From Acidobacteriota bacterium (lineage in GTDB: Bacteria > Acidobacteriota > Terriglobia > Bryobacterales > UBA6623), in NCBI GenBank assembly GCA_016125275.1, contig WGMB01000002.1, positions 1 to 64,000 of the forward strand: 64,000 bases of DNA, given 5' to 3'. Positions within the stretch are counted from its first letter, which is position 1. The number at the start of each line of letters is the position of its first letter. The notes beneath the pieces were generated by a model, which was not told the DNA's origin, searched no databases, and saw only the letters and a list, made by a program, of their open reading frames with translations. This document shows, piece by piece, positions 18,534 to 27,704 of the stretch. A program made the position numbers and the translations under genes.

Positions 18534-20618
18534 ATGCGGCTCTTTCTGTGCTGCCTTTTGGCCTGGCCGACGCTGTGCGTCGCCCAAACGGCCACCGATC
18601 TCGAGATCCTGCACCGGCGGGCGCAACCCGTCGCCTATGTGAGCGAGCGCCTGGGCCCGGAAGCGACGGTCGACGCCACCGGTTCGGCCGCCATCTCCTA
18701 CGGCAACGGCTCACCGCACACACTGCTCGTGGCGGGGATCGACCAGCCGGGCTACGCCGTCTCCGGCGTCACCGAAGACGGCTATCTGCGGCTGCAGCGG
18801 CTGGCAGAGCCGCCGCCGAGCTATCAGTTCGACGGCCTGTGGCAGGGCCAGCCGGTCGAGATCCTGCGCTGGGGCCGGTCGCCTCTCCCCGGCGTGATTC
18901 TGGCCCCCTCGGTCCACTTCGCCGGCGACCGCGGCGCGTCGACGGGCGGTGCGCTGGACAGGCTCTATGTGGACATCGGAGCCGCCTCGGCGGACGAGGT
19001 CGCCGCCGCGGGAGTGACCTTGCTGGACCGCGTTCGGCTGCGGCAGGGAGCCGTACCGTTCGGACGGGAAGGCCTCGCCGGCCCCTGGCTTTCGAGCCAA
19101 GCGGGAGCGGCGGTTCTACTGGCTCTGGCGGACCGCTGGCGCCAGAATCCTCCGGCGGGACGCGTAACGCTGGTCTTCGCGGACCAGCAGCACTATCACA
19201 ACGCCGGGCTGCTGCGGACCTTGCGCCGCTTCGCCGCCGAGCCGCCAGATCGCATCGTGGCGCTGCGGCCCACGGGCAACGACGGCCTCGAGGGAGCGGC
19301 GGCGAGCCCGGGCGGCGACCAAATTCTGCGCGACCTCATCGCGCTCGGCCGCGAGCGTTCCGTGGAGATCCATCCCCGCGCAACCGCCACCTTCTCGTTC
19401 GGACCATTCGAGACCGCCAGCCCCTGGCCCGCTCCGGCGGCCGCCGTGAACCTGGGTCCGGCCAACGCCGGCTCCAGCGCGGAGTACTACTCCTGGGAGG
19501 AGTTGGGACAGGCGACAGGCCTGCTGGCGGCGTTCGCCGGCGATTCCAGCGACACCGACTGGACGGCCGCGCTGCGCCGCCACCGACCCGCTCCGGCCGA
19601 GCAAAGGCCGACTTCCCCGCCCGACCCCTTGTTCGACCTGCTCTCCGAGCTGATCGAAGCGCCCGGCGTCAGCGGTGACGAAGGCGCCGTCCGCGAGCTG
19701 ATTCAGCAGCGCTTGCCCGCCTGGGCTCGGGAGCGCAGCGAGACCGACGAGGCCGGCAACCTGATCGTGCGGCTGGGTCGCGGAGACGAACCCAAGGCCG
19801 TCTTCATCGCGCACATGGACGAGATCGGCTTTCGGATCTCCCGCATCGACGCCACCGGACGCATCGCCGTCGACTCGCGCGGCGGCCTCAGCGATGAGCT
19901 CTTTGCTTTCCGGCCCCTGATCCTGCGCACGCCGAACGGCGCTCGAACGGCCTGGATGGAGCGCGCAGGGTCCGTGCGGCTGGGTCCCGGATTGCAGGCC
20001 GAAGCCGAGGCCTTGGGGGCCGAGGTCGGCCAGACCCTCACACCACCCAAGAAGCTCATCCGCTTATTGGGTGAGAGGATCAACGGACGTTCGCTCGACG
20101 ATCGGGCCGGCTGCGCCGCGCTGCTGCTGGCGCTGCTGGCGCTCGACGGGAACAAGCTCGCAGCCGAGGGCGCGCCCGTCTGGTTCGTCTTCTCGAGCGA
20201 AGAGGAGGTCGGGCTGCTCGGCGCCGAGGCTTTCGCCAAGGCGCATCCGCCCGAACGGGTCTACGCCGTGGACAGCTTGGTGACCTCCGACTCGCCGCTC
20301 GAGCCCAAGCGGCTGGGCTATCTGCGGCTCGGCGACGGCGCCGCGTTGCGAGCGCTCGACAACTCCGGGCTCACGCCCCGGGCCGCCGTCGAGGATGTTC
20401 TGGCGCTCGCGAGGCAAGCCCAGATCCCCGTGCAGATCGGCGTCACCGCCGGCGGCAACGATGGCTCGAAGTTCACCCAGTACGGCGCGGTGAACATTCC
20501 GCTGAGCTTCCCGCTGCGCTCCTCGCACACCTCCGCCGAAACCGCCGACCTGCGGGACCTGCGTGCGCTCACCGCCCTGGTCGAGCTGCTGGCCAACCGC
20601 GAGATCAGCAGCCGCTGA
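18534..20618 (+). CDS. M42-like aminopeptidase with a degenerate N-terminal copy
   Basis: 694 residues with a signal peptide (MRLFLCCLLAWPTLCVAQ). The C-terminal half (from about 365) is a complete M42/M20-fold dinuclear zinc aminopeptidase: H427 in FIAHMDEIGF, D522 in GRSLDDRAGC, the Glu pair 556-557 in FSSEEEVGLLGAE, the Asp in AVDSLVTSD and the His in LRSSHTSAE. The N-terminal half keeps the same order but loses the metal and catalytic residues: GIDQPGYAV replaces HMDEIGF, GPWLSSQAGAAVLLALADRW replaces the LDDRAG segment, and FADQQHYHNAGL replaces FSSEEEVGLLG. This looks like a tandem duplication with one dead copy. Exported, probably a peptide-scavenging enzyme. Typical M42 proteins are about 350 residues. 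Confidence 0.85.
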   Translation: MRLFLCCLLAWPTLCVAQTATDLEILHRRAQPVAYVSERLGPEATVDATGSAAISYGNGSPHTLLVAGIDQPGYAVSGVTEDGYLRLQRLAEPPPSYQFDGLWQGQPVEILRWGRSPLPGVILAPSVHFAGDRGASTGGALDRLYVDIGAASADEVAAAGVTLLDRVRLRQGAVPFGREGLAGPWLSSQAGAAVLLALADRWRQNPPAGRVTLVFADQQHYHNAGLLRTLRRFAAEPPDRIVALRPTGNDGLEGAAASPGGDQILRDLIALGRERSVEIHPRATATFSFGPFETASPWPAPAAAVNLGPANAGSSAEYYSWEELGQATGLLAAFAGDSSDTDWTAALRRHRPAPAEQRPTSPPDPLFDLLSELIEAPGVSGDEGAVRELIQQRLPAWARERSETDEAGNLIVRLGRGDEPKAVFIAHMDEIGFRISRIDATGRIAVDSRGGLSDELFAFRPLILRTPNGARTAWMERAGSVRLGPGLQAEAEALGAEVGQTLTPPKKLIRLLGERINGRSLDDRAGCAALLLALLALDGNKLAAEGAPVWFVFSSEEEVGLLGAEAFAKAHPPERVYAVDSLVTSDSPLEPKRLGYLRLGDGAALRALDNSGLTPRAAVEDVLALARQAQIPVQIGVTAGGNDGSKFTQYGAVNIPLSFPLRSSHTSAETADLRDLRALTALVELLANREISSR

Positions 20619-20700
20619 GGCGAATTGGCGCGACGGGATCGGTCGAAACCCTGCGGGCCGATAGCCGCCTCCGCCGATAGACTCATGCTGGAGAGTTATC

Positions 20701-22212
20701 GTGCGACTGGTCCTGATCCTTGTGTCGGCCGCGAGCCTGGCGGCCGTCTCCCCCGCGGCGGAGTTGCGGCTCAACGTGTTGGACGAGAGCGGCGCCGAGG
20801 CGTGGGCGCGCTTCGAAGTCCGTGGTCCCGACGGCAAGATGCACCAGCCCCTGGGGGCTTTGCGTGACATCACGGCGTCGAACCGTGCGTCGGGCGAACC
20901 CTGGTATGTCGGCTCGTTCGTCGGACGCGGCCCTCAGGTGATGGACCTGCCCGCCGGCCGCTACCTCGTCGTCGTCGAGCGCGGTCCGGAGTTCGAGCGC
21001 GTCGAGGAGGAGATCACGCTGGCGGGCGAACCGATCGAGAAGACGATCCGCCCCGCGCGCTGGATCGACATGAACGAGCTCGGCTGGTACTCCGCTGACT
21101 TCCACATCCACCGCCCGCTCGAGGACGTCCCCAAACTGATCCAGGCCGAGGATCTCAACCTCGGAGTCGTCTTCACCCTCTGGAACCAGCGTGACGCCTT
21201 CGAGAAGAGCGCTTGGCCGGCGAACCCGGTGGTGAAGGTCGACGGCCGCCACCTCTACACTATCCTGAACGCCGAGGACGAGCGCGGCGGCGGCGCTTGG
21301 ATGCTGCACATGCTGCGCCAGAAGATCGACCTGAAGGTTCCGGGGCGCTGGTATCCGCCGGGGCTGAAGTTCATCCGCGAGGCCGTGGCCCAGCGCTACG
21401 TACCCACGGGTTTTCCCTGGATCGAAGTGGAAAAACCCTTCTGGCTGGAGGCGCCGGTGGTCATGGCGCTGGCGACTCCGGACTCGATCGGCCTGCTGCA
21501 CAATCACTTCGAGCAGTACGGCATGCTCGACAACGAAGCCTGGGGACGTGCGCGTGACGCCAAACGCTACCCCGGGCTGCAGGGCTTTGTGGAAGCGAGC
21601 CTGGAGATCAACTATCGCTTCTGGAACCTCGGCTTCGAGGTTCCGGCCTCGGCGGGTTCGGCCTCAGGGGTGCTGCCCAACCCGGTCGGCTACAACCGCC
21701 TCTACGTTGAGGTCCGCGAGCCGTTCGACGTAGAGCCGTTCTACCGCAACCTGCGCCAGGGCCGCAGCTTTGTCACCAACGGCCCGATGCTGTTCTTCGA
21801 AGCGACCGAGATGCCCGGCCGGCGCGTTTCGCTCGAGGTCGACGTGCGTTCACGCGAGCCGCTGGACAAGGTGGAGATCGTGGCCAACGGCGTGGTGATC
21901 GAAACCTTCGCCGCCCCGCCCGGCAAGACTCGCTTCGAGACCGAAGTCTCCCTGCGGGAGGGCCTCTACACCTGGGTCGCGGCCCGCGCCTTCACGCGCA
22001 ACGAGTCCACCATCCGCATGGCGCACTCCCAGCCGCTGCGACTGCAGGGCTTCTGGCCAACCCAGGACGACGCGGCCTTCTTCATCCGCTGGATCGACGA
22101 CCTGATCGCCGACTCCCAAGCGGACTCTTCGCGCTTCGCCAACGAAGCGCAGCGGGACGAGGTGCTGGAGATCTATCGCCAGGCCCGGCAGTTCTACGCG
22201 GACCTGCAGTAG
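20701..22212 (+). CDS. CehA/McbA-family metallohydrolase
   Basis: 503 residues from a GTG, with a signal peptide (LVLILVSAASLAAVSPAAE). The N-terminal part looks like a beta-sandwich (ELRLNVLDESGAEAWARFEV). Then comes a PHP-like metal-binding core with the paired histidines of SADFHIHRPLEDV and later GLLHNHFEQYG; the C-terminal part (RQGRSFVTNGPMLFFEATE) is also typical. Named family members hydrolyse aryl carbamates or phosphoesters, but secreted acidobacterial members are uncharacterised, so no substrate is claimed. It ends in Leu-Gln-stop inside a perfect palindrome shared with the convergent GntP gene. Confidence 0.78.
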   Translation: MRLVLILVSAASLAAVSPAAELRLNVLDESGAEAWARFEVRGPDGKMHQPLGALRDITASNRASGEPWYVGSFVGRGPQVMDLPAGRYLVVVERGPEFERVEEEITLAGEPIEKTIRPARWIDMNELGWYSADFHIHRPLEDVPKLIQAEDLNLGVVFTLWNQRDAFEKSAWPANPVVKVDGRHLYTILNAEDERGGGAWMLHMLRQKIDLKVPGRWYPPGLKFIREAVAQRYVPTGFPWIEVEKPFWLEAPVVMALATPDSIGLLHNHFEQYGMLDNEAWGRARDAKRYPGLQGFVEASLEINYRFWNLGFEVPASAGSASGVLPNPVGYNRLYVEVREPFDVEPFYRNLRQGRSFVTNGPMLFFEATEMPGRRVSLEVDVRSREPLDKVEIVANGVVIETFAAPPGKTRFETEVSLREGLYTWVAARAFTRNESTIRMAHSQPLRLQGFWPTQDDAAFFIRWIDDLIADSQADSSRFANEAQRDEVLEIYRQARQFYADLQ

Positions 22213-22227
22213 CCCGGGCTACTGCAG
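22204..22227. terminator. Perfect palindrome covering two convergent stop codons
   Basis: 24 bp, fully self-complementary, with half-site CTGCAGTAGCCC. It contains the last two codons and stop (CTG CAG TAG) of both the rightward metallohydrolase gene and the leftward GntP gene. It probably acts as a bidirectional terminator, although no T-tract follows. Confidence 0.6.
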
Positions 22228-23577
22228 CGGCAAAACGATCGACAAGATCTGCGAGACGACGTACCCGGTCAGTCCCAGCACGGCCAGCAAAGGCGTCCAG
22301 GTCTTGAGCGACTCGGCCTCGGTCAGGCCCGACATCTTGGTGTAGACCCAGAAGCCCGAGTCGTTCATCCAGGAGCCCACGAGCGACCCCGAGCCGATGG
22401 CGCAGGCGATGTAGACGGGGTTGTAGGGCAAGCCCGTCTGCACCAACGGCGCCATGATCGCGCTGACGGTGATCATCGAGACCGTGCCCGAGCCCTGGGC
22501 GACCTTGAGCAGGGCGCCGAGCAGAAAGCTCATCATCAGCATCGGGACGCCCATCTGTGCGCTCATCTCGCCCAGCACCGCACCCACGCCGGCCTTCTGC
22601 AACATGCCACCGAAGGAGCCGCCGGCCGCGGTAATCAGGATGATCAGGCCGCCGGAGGCGAAGGCGGTCTCCACCGTGCCCTGCATCTCCGACAGCGCCA
22701 ATCCCTTCTGCTTCATCAGGATGTAGACCGCCAACACGGTCGAGACCAGCAGCGCGAAGTTCGGATTGCCGATGAAGGCGGCGAAGTCCGCCAGAGGCCC
22801 TTGCACGCCCAAGGCTCCGCTGAGGGTGTTGAGCGTGATCATGATGACGGGCAGGATGATCGGCGACATCGACAGGGCAAAGCCCGGTAGCTCGCCTTCC
22901 TGCTTAGCGGCCAGAATCTCGAGCTCCTGCAAGGTCATCCCCGGGGTTTCGCGCAGCGGCACATCGAGCTGCTGGTTGCGCAGCTTGGAAAAGGCCAAGC
23001 CCACCAGCGACATCGGGACGCCGACGATCGCACCGACCAGAATCATCACGCCCAGGTCGATGCCCAATGTGTCGGCCATCGCCAGCGGCCCCGGGGTCGG
23101 GGGCACCATCGAGTGCGTCACCGCGCCGCCGGCGCAGATCGACATCAGGAACAGCAGGTAGTTCTTGCCGGTCCGCACGCGCATGGCCCGGGCCAGCGGC
23201 ACCAACAGGTAGAAGACGGTGTCGAAGAAGACCGGCACGGACAGCACGTAGCCGCTGGTCATCAGCGACAAGGAGGCGTTCTTCTCACCCAAGCTGCGCA
23301 CGAAGACACGGACGATCTTGTCCGCCGCGCCCGACTCCATCAAGCACTGGCCGATGAGCGCCGCCAGGGCGATCACGATGCCGATGCCGCCGCAAACTCG
23401 TCCGAAGGCCGAAGCGACCTCGGGCATCACCTCTCCCCAACCCACCTGCGACGACAACACGCCCACCGTCATGGCGGCGGTGATCAACGCCACGAAGGCG
23501 TTGATCTTCATACGGATGATCAGGAGGAAAACGACGCAGATGGCGATGGCTAGAACGAGTAGGGGATGAAGCTCCAT
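22219..23577 (-). CDS. GntP-family gluconate/sugar-acid permease
   Basis: 452 residues with about 12 hydrophobic segments. Family signatures: an N-terminal helix pair with IRMKINAFVALITAAMTVGV, then GFGRVCGG-type GIGIVIALAALIGQCLMES, GGAVTHSMVPPTPGPLA and a C-terminal GSGSLVGSWMNDSGFWVYTK. It imports gluconate or a related sugar acid with protons. The divergent neighbour (68-bp gap) encodes an SMP-30/gluconolactonase-type protein, so lactone hydrolysis followed by uptake is a sensible joint role. Confidence 0.93.
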   Translation of the reverse strand: MELHPLLVLAIAICVVFLLIIRMKINAFVALITAAMTVGVLSSQVGWGEVMPEVASAFGRVCGGIGIVIALAALIGQCLMESGAADKIVRVFVRSLGEKNASLSLMTSGYVLSVPVFFDTVFYLLVPLARAMRVRTGKNYLLFLMSICAGGAVTHSMVPPTPGPLAMADTLGIDLGVMILVGAIVGVPMSLVGLAFSKLRNQQLDVPLRETPGMTLQELEILAAKQEGELPGFALSMSPIILPVIMITLNTLSGALGVQGPLADFAAFIGNPNFALLVSTVLAVYILMKQKGLALSEMQGTVETAFASGGLIILITAAGGSFGGMLQKAGVGAVLGEMSAQMGVPMLMMSFLLGALLKVAQGSGTVSMITVSAIMAPLVQTGLPYNPVYIACAIGSGSLVGSWMNDSGFWVYTKMSGLTEAESLKTWTPLLAVLGLTGYVVSQILSIVLPLQ

Positions 23578-23645
23578 GGCTCGGGAAAGCTTAGCAGAGC
23601 AGGACGCCTGTTCGCTGTTTCCGGCCGGGGTTATACTGGGCGGCG

Positions 23646-24614
23646 ATGCGCTCCATTGCGGCCTCGACTCTGCTCCTCTCGCTGCTCGGTTGCAGCGCGG
23701 CTCCGACCCCGGAGGCGGCTCCGAAAGCTTCGGCGGACGATCCCCGAGTCGAGGTGGCCGCCTCGATCACCTTCACCGAAGGGCCCACCGTCTACAAGGA
23801 CGGTTCGGTGTTCTTCAGCGAGATGCGCTCCAACCGCACCATGCGCTACTTTCCCGAAGACGGCCACTACGAGACCTTCCGCGCCGACGCCCACGGGGCC
23901 AACGGCCTGCTGTTCGACTCCGAATGGCGCCTGATCTCGTGCGAGACTACGCCGCCGCGCATCACTCGCACCAACGTGGAGACCGGCGAGGTCGAAGTCC
24001 TGGCTGACAGCTACGAGGGCAAGCGGCTGCACCAACCAAACGACGTGACCTTCGACGCCAAGGGCCGGTTGTACTTCTCCGACCGTCCCGGCGAGACGAT
24101 CGAGCCCGATCAGACCGGCGTATTCGCCGTCTACCGCATCGATCCCGATGGGACGATCGACCGCATCCTGTCCTCGCCGGACATCCAAATGCCGAACGGC
24201 GTCATCATCTCACCGGACGACAAGATCCTCTATCTGATCGAGGCGCACCCGGACGCCGACCACGCCCGCATGATTCGCGCCTACGATCTGGCCGAGGACG
24301 GAACCGTGTCGAACATGCGGGTCTTCCACGACTTCTATCCGGGGCGCTCGGGCGACGGCATGACGATTGATGCGGAAGGCAATCTGTGGGTTTGCGCCGG
24401 ACTCCTGCGCACGCGAGGCACCAGCGAAACGCTCGACACCCAGGCCGGCGTGCACGTGTTCGCGCCCTCGGGCGAGCGCATCGACTTCTATCCGGTCTGG
24501 GAGGACACGATCACGAACGCCGCGTTTGGCGGCCCGGACCTGAAGACGCTGTACGTGACGGCCGGCAAGACGCTGTTCCAGATCCAATCGCCCCGCCCCG
24601 GCACGCGGCGCTAA
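23646..24614 (+). CDS. SMP-30/gluconolactonase-like lipoprotein
   Basis: 322 residues. A lipoprotein signal (STLLLSLLGC, lipobox Cys about residue 16) is followed by a six-bladed propeller of the SMP-30/LRE family: ITFTEGPTVYKDGSVFFSEM, LHQPNDVTFDAKGRLYFSD, IQMPNGVIISPDDKILYLIE and GDGMTIDAEGNLWVCA. The Glu, two Asn and Asp metal ligands of the family are present (TEGP, QPND, MPNG, SGDGM). It probably hydrolyses a sugar lactone at the cell envelope; the divergent GntP permease would take up the acid. Confidence 0.9.
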   Translation: MRSIAASTLLLSLLGCSAAPTPEAAPKASADDPRVEVAASITFTEGPTVYKDGSVFFSEMRSNRTMRYFPEDGHYETFRADAHGANGLLFDSEWRLISCETTPPRITRTNVETGEVEVLADSYEGKRLHQPNDVTFDAKGRLYFSDRPGETIEPDQTGVFAVYRIDPDGTIDRILSSPDIQMPNGVIISPDDKILYLIEAHPDADHARMIRAYDLAEDGTVSNMRVFHDFYPGRSGDGMTIDAEGNLWVCAGLLRTRGTSETLDTQAGVHVFAPSGERIDFYPVWEDTITNAAFGGPDLKTLYVTAGKTLFQIQSPRPGTRR

Positions 24615-24631
24615 TTGGCGGCAACAAAGTA

Positions 24632-24663
24632 AGGCCGGGACCGCGTCGAGCGCGCCCCGGCCT
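24632..24663. terminator. Hairpin between convergent genes
   Basis: AGGCCGGG (24632-24639) pairs perfectly with CCCGGCCT (24656-24663) across a 16-base loop, between the gluconolactonase-like gene and the convergent PEP-CTERM gene. No clear T-run, so termination may be weak or Rho-assisted. Confidence 0.5.
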
Positions 24664-24681
24664 CGAGAGAGCCTGCTCCGC

Positions 24682-25377
24682 CTACCGCTTGCGGCGGACA
24701 GCGGCCATCCCCAGCAGGCCCAAGCCCAGCAGCAGCACCGTGCCGGGTTCCGGAACTGTTGGGCCCACGGCGGTCCCGGTGCGGAAGTTATCGAAGACGA
24801 TCCGCTGGCCGTCCACCAGATTGCTGAAGGACAGGTTGATCTGCTCGACGCTGTTGAAGTCGCCCCCTAGTCCGAACGGCGAGAACGAGGCGAAAGGAAT
24901 CTCGATCGTCGTCGGAGTCGACACGTTGAACGGCAGGTCCACTTGCGCACCGGCGCCGTCGTTGATGGTCTCGTAGATCTCGACGCGCAGTATGGTCGAC
25001 AACGTAGTCCCGGAGATCTCGAGCAAGTCGAGCAGAAAACGGTCCGCCAGGCCGCCCTCATCGACAGCCGCGCCTCCGAGGCCCAAGCTGGCGACATTGC
25101 TGGCGTCGCTTCCGTCATAGAGCAGAAAGGCGAAAGAGGACACGCCGGTCCCGGTCGGGCTGGTTGCGACGATCGTCGCTTCGCCGCCGGTCGCCTCGAA
25201 GGAGATGCCGTCGGCGAGATTGACGTCTCGCTCGCCGCCCAGGATGTCCCCGCCGGCGGCGAAGTTCCCGATGCCGGTGACGGCCGGAGTCTGGCTCGTC
25301 GAGAAGTCGTCGATGGTGAGCGCCACGGCCGGAAGAGAGGCGGCGGCGACGAGTGCGATGAATCGGATGAAAGTCAT
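24682..25377 (-). CDS. PEP-CTERM sorting-domain protein
   Basis: 231 residues with a signal peptide (MTFIRFIALVAAASLPAVA), a beta-rich body (IDDFSTSQTPAVTGIGNFAA ... VEIYETINDGAGAQ) and a C-terminal sorting tail: VPEPGT, a hydrophobic helix LLLGLGLLG and RRKR. Known PEP-CTERM proteins are processed by an exosortase and are often linked to exopolysaccharide. No exosortase lies in this window. The body resembles anchor-type extracellular beta-sandwich proteins; no ligand can be assigned. The frame is open upstream to 25638, but the ATG at 25377 directly precedes the signal peptide. Confidence 0.88.
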   Translation of the reverse strand: MTFIRFIALVAAASLPAVALTIDDFSTSQTPAVTGIGNFAAGGDILGGERDVNLADGISFEATGGEATIVATSPTGTGVSSFAFLLYDGSDASNVASLGLGGAAVDEGGLADRFLLDLLEISGTTLSTILRVEIYETINDGAGAQVDLPFNVSTPTTIEIPFASFSPFGLGGDFNSVEQINLSFSNLVDGQRIVFDNFRTGTAVGPTVPEPGTVLLLGLGLLGMAAVRRKR

Positions 25378-25648
25378 GAGTGAGCTCCGCCGACCCTCCC
25401 CAGGGCGGCCTCCCCATGGAATCAGCCCCCGGCGCGCCCTACAACCGACCAGAGGCGACAATACGCGACAAGCGCCGCTCCGGACCGAACGACAGAAACG
25501 ACAGTCCCGACACTGCCCCCGCATGTCATTGATAAATCGAAGCTTCCTAGTCCACTGCTGACGGCCGGCCGGTTCGCGATTTGCCGGGTCGATCCGAAGC
25601 CCGCTACGCTGGAGCGGTCGGCGGCTCGGTCGTCGCAACAGCCCAAGG
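25378..25648. other. Divergent intergenic region with CGACA repeats
   Basis: 271 bp between the PEP-CTERM gene and the HTH-propeller gene. Around 25455-25520 the motif CGACA recurs five times in loose direct order (CGACAATACGCGACAAGCG, then CGACAGAAACGACAGTCCCGACA). This could be a regulator site, or chance in GC-rich DNA. Otherwise nothing seen. Confidence 0.35.
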
Positions 25649-27685
25649 ATGTCGCAGACTCCGCCGCATGAGCCTGCTCCGGAATCGTCGGATCAGGTGC
25701 TGAGCTCCTGGAAGGAGATCGCAGCGTATCTGGGGGCCACCGATCGGACCGTCCAGCGCTGGGAGAGGCAGGACGGCCTGCCCGTCCACCGACTGCCCTT
25801 CCGCAAGCGCGCAGCGGTCTTCGCCTATCGCTCGGAGATTGATGAGTGGCTGCGGCGCGGCCGTTCCGAACAGGGACGCATCGCCGAGCCCTCGGAAGAA
25901 TCGGCTGCCTTCGCCGACGAGGAACCGCGGCGGGCGCGGACGCTCGCCATCGCGGCGGCGGCGGCTTGTTTCGTCGCGGCGGTCTCGGCTTGGAGCCTAT
26001 GGCCGTCGGGCGACGACGTGGCCTTCGGGCCGTCCGAGCCGCTGCTCGACCTCCCCGGGCTGCAGGCTTCCCCGGCGCTGTCGCCCGATGGGACCCGGCT
26101 GGCCTTCTGCTGGCGGACGCCGGAAGCGCAGGACTACGACGTCTACGTGGTCGACCTGGCGGGCGGCGAGCCGCGCCGCCTCACGCAAAGTCCGGACGAC
26201 GACCTTGGGCCCTCTTGGTCCCCGGACGGCGAGACGCTGGCCTTCACGCGGCACCATTGGAGCCGCCGCCGCTGGACAGGCGGTGCGATGGACATCCTGC
26301 TGGTTCCAGCGGCCGGCGGCGCCGAGAAGCTCGTCGCGAGCGTGACCGAACCGATCTCCTTCTACCCCTGGCCCGGCCCGTCGGTGGCTTGGTGGCCCGA
26401 CGGTTCGAGTCTGGTTGCGCCCGATACGCCGGGCTCGGCCGGACAAGGCCTGTTTCGATTCGACTTGGACGGCAAGCGTCTCGATCAGCTCACAGCGGGC
26501 GCCAGGGGCTCGGGCGGCGACGCCAGCCCGGCCGTCTCTCCCGAAGCCGACAAGTTGGCGTTCCTGCGGCGCAGCGCGGCCGGCTCGCACGTCTATATCG
26601 TGGACATCGGAGGCGATCCCAAGCTTCCCACGTTGCTGGCAGGCGACATTGGTTGGGCCACCAGCCCGCGCTTCTCACCCGACGGCGGCGAAGTCTGGGC
26701 CTGGATGGGAGGCGCGGACGGCGCCAAGCGGCGGCTATGGAGCCTCGACCCGCGCGGAGAGCGGCCGCCAAAGGTTCTGTTGGAGCCGGAGGGTCGCGCC
26801 TTCGAGCTCTCGATCGGCCACTCCGCGGAGGGCGACCTCGAGATCATCTACCCCTCCGCGGCTGTCCGCACCAGTCTCTGGCTGCTCGACTTGACCAACC
26901 CGGACGCCAAACCCCAGCGGATCGCGCCGTCCGACGGCCTCAGCGAGTATCCCAGCTTCTCGCCCGACGGACGCCTACTGGCCTTTTCGTCAGACCGCTC
27001 CGGCGCCCCGGCGCTGTGGATTGCCGAGGCCGATGGCTCGAATTCCCGGATGTTGACCGACCAGTTGGGCGACATCGGCGGCTCGTTCGCCTGGTCGCCC
27101 GAGGGGGACCGCTTGCTCGGGTCGGCCCGCGACGACATGGGACTCCATATGTTCCTGGTCGACGCGGCCAACGGGGAATCCAAGCGCATCACCAGCGGGC
27201 CGTACATCTACCAGAATCCCACTTGGCCGGAATCCGCAGCCGCGTATGTCGCCTCGGACGTAGGCGGAGGACGGGCGCTGCTACGGTTCGACCCCGACGC
27301 CTTGGAGCCGGAGGAGGCGTCTCCGCGCGGCGCTCTGTCGATCCGCTTCTCGCCCGGCGGAGAGCACGCGGTCTTCTACATGGGAGAAGGCGCCCTGATC
27401 GCGGCGCGCAGGGGCTCGCGCGAAGGCGTGCGGGTGGGTTGGGTGTATCAGCCGCAATCCTTTGACGCGGCTCGCCAGTTCTTCTGCTTCCTGGCGCGTG
27501 AGCACGACGGCAGCGGCCGCGCCACCCTCTACCGCCGGCCGTTCAGCGGCGGAGAGCCCCAGTCGCTGCTCACGATCGAGCGGCCGTGGCGGGGCCTGGC
27601 GGTCAGCCCGGACGGCGCCCGGCTGGTGTATTCCGCCGTGGATGAAGAGTCCGGCAAGCTGCTGCGCTCCCGCCACGGGCGTTAA
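25649..27685 (+). CDS. Membrane-anchored HTH / TolB-like beta-propeller protein
   Basis: 678 residues. The N-terminal DNA-binding domain (about 17-72; SSWKEIAAYLGATDRTVQRW then VFAYRSEIDEWLRRG) looks MerR/excisionase-like. One TM helix follows (about 98-118). Then a long extracytoplasmic propeller has repeated WD40/TolB-type blades, each with SPDG or a variant: ALSPDGTRLAF, SWSPDGETLAF, RFSPDGGEVWAW, SFSPDGRLLAFSSD, AWSPEGDRLLG. This cytoplasmic HTH plus external propeller suggests a one-component transmembrane regulator sensing something in the periplasm. Alternatively the HTH is a vestige and the propeller a scaffold. The targets are unknown. Confidence 0.82.
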   Translation: MSQTPPHEPAPESSDQVLSSWKEIAAYLGATDRTVQRWERQDGLPVHRLPFRKRAAVFAYRSEIDEWLRRGRSEQGRIAEPSEESAAFADEEPRRARTLAIAAAAACFVAAVSAWSLWPSGDDVAFGPSEPLLDLPGLQASPALSPDGTRLAFCWRTPEAQDYDVYVVDLAGGEPRRLTQSPDDDLGPSWSPDGETLAFTRHHWSRRRWTGGAMDILLVPAAGGAEKLVASVTEPISFYPWPGPSVAWWPDGSSLVAPDTPGSAGQGLFRFDLDGKRLDQLTAGARGSGGDASPAVSPEADKLAFLRRSAAGSHVYIVDIGGDPKLPTLLAGDIGWATSPRFSPDGGEVWAWMGGADGAKRRLWSLDPRGERPPKVLLEPEGRAFELSIGHSAEGDLEIIYPSAAVRTSLWLLDLTNPDAKPQRIAPSDGLSEYPSFSPDGRLLAFSSDRSGAPALWIAEADGSNSRMLTDQLGDIGGSFAWSPEGDRLLGSARDDMGLHMFLVDAANGESKRITSGPYIYQNPTWPESAAAYVASDVGGGRALLRFDPDALEPEEASPRGALSIRFSPGGEHAVFYMGEGALIAARRGSREGVRVGWVYQPQSFDAARQFFCFLAREHDGSGRATLYRRPFSGGEPQSLLTIERPWRGLAVSPDGARLVYSAVDEESGKLLRSRHGR

Positions 27686-27704
27686 GCCCGCGTGCGGCTC
27701 GACC

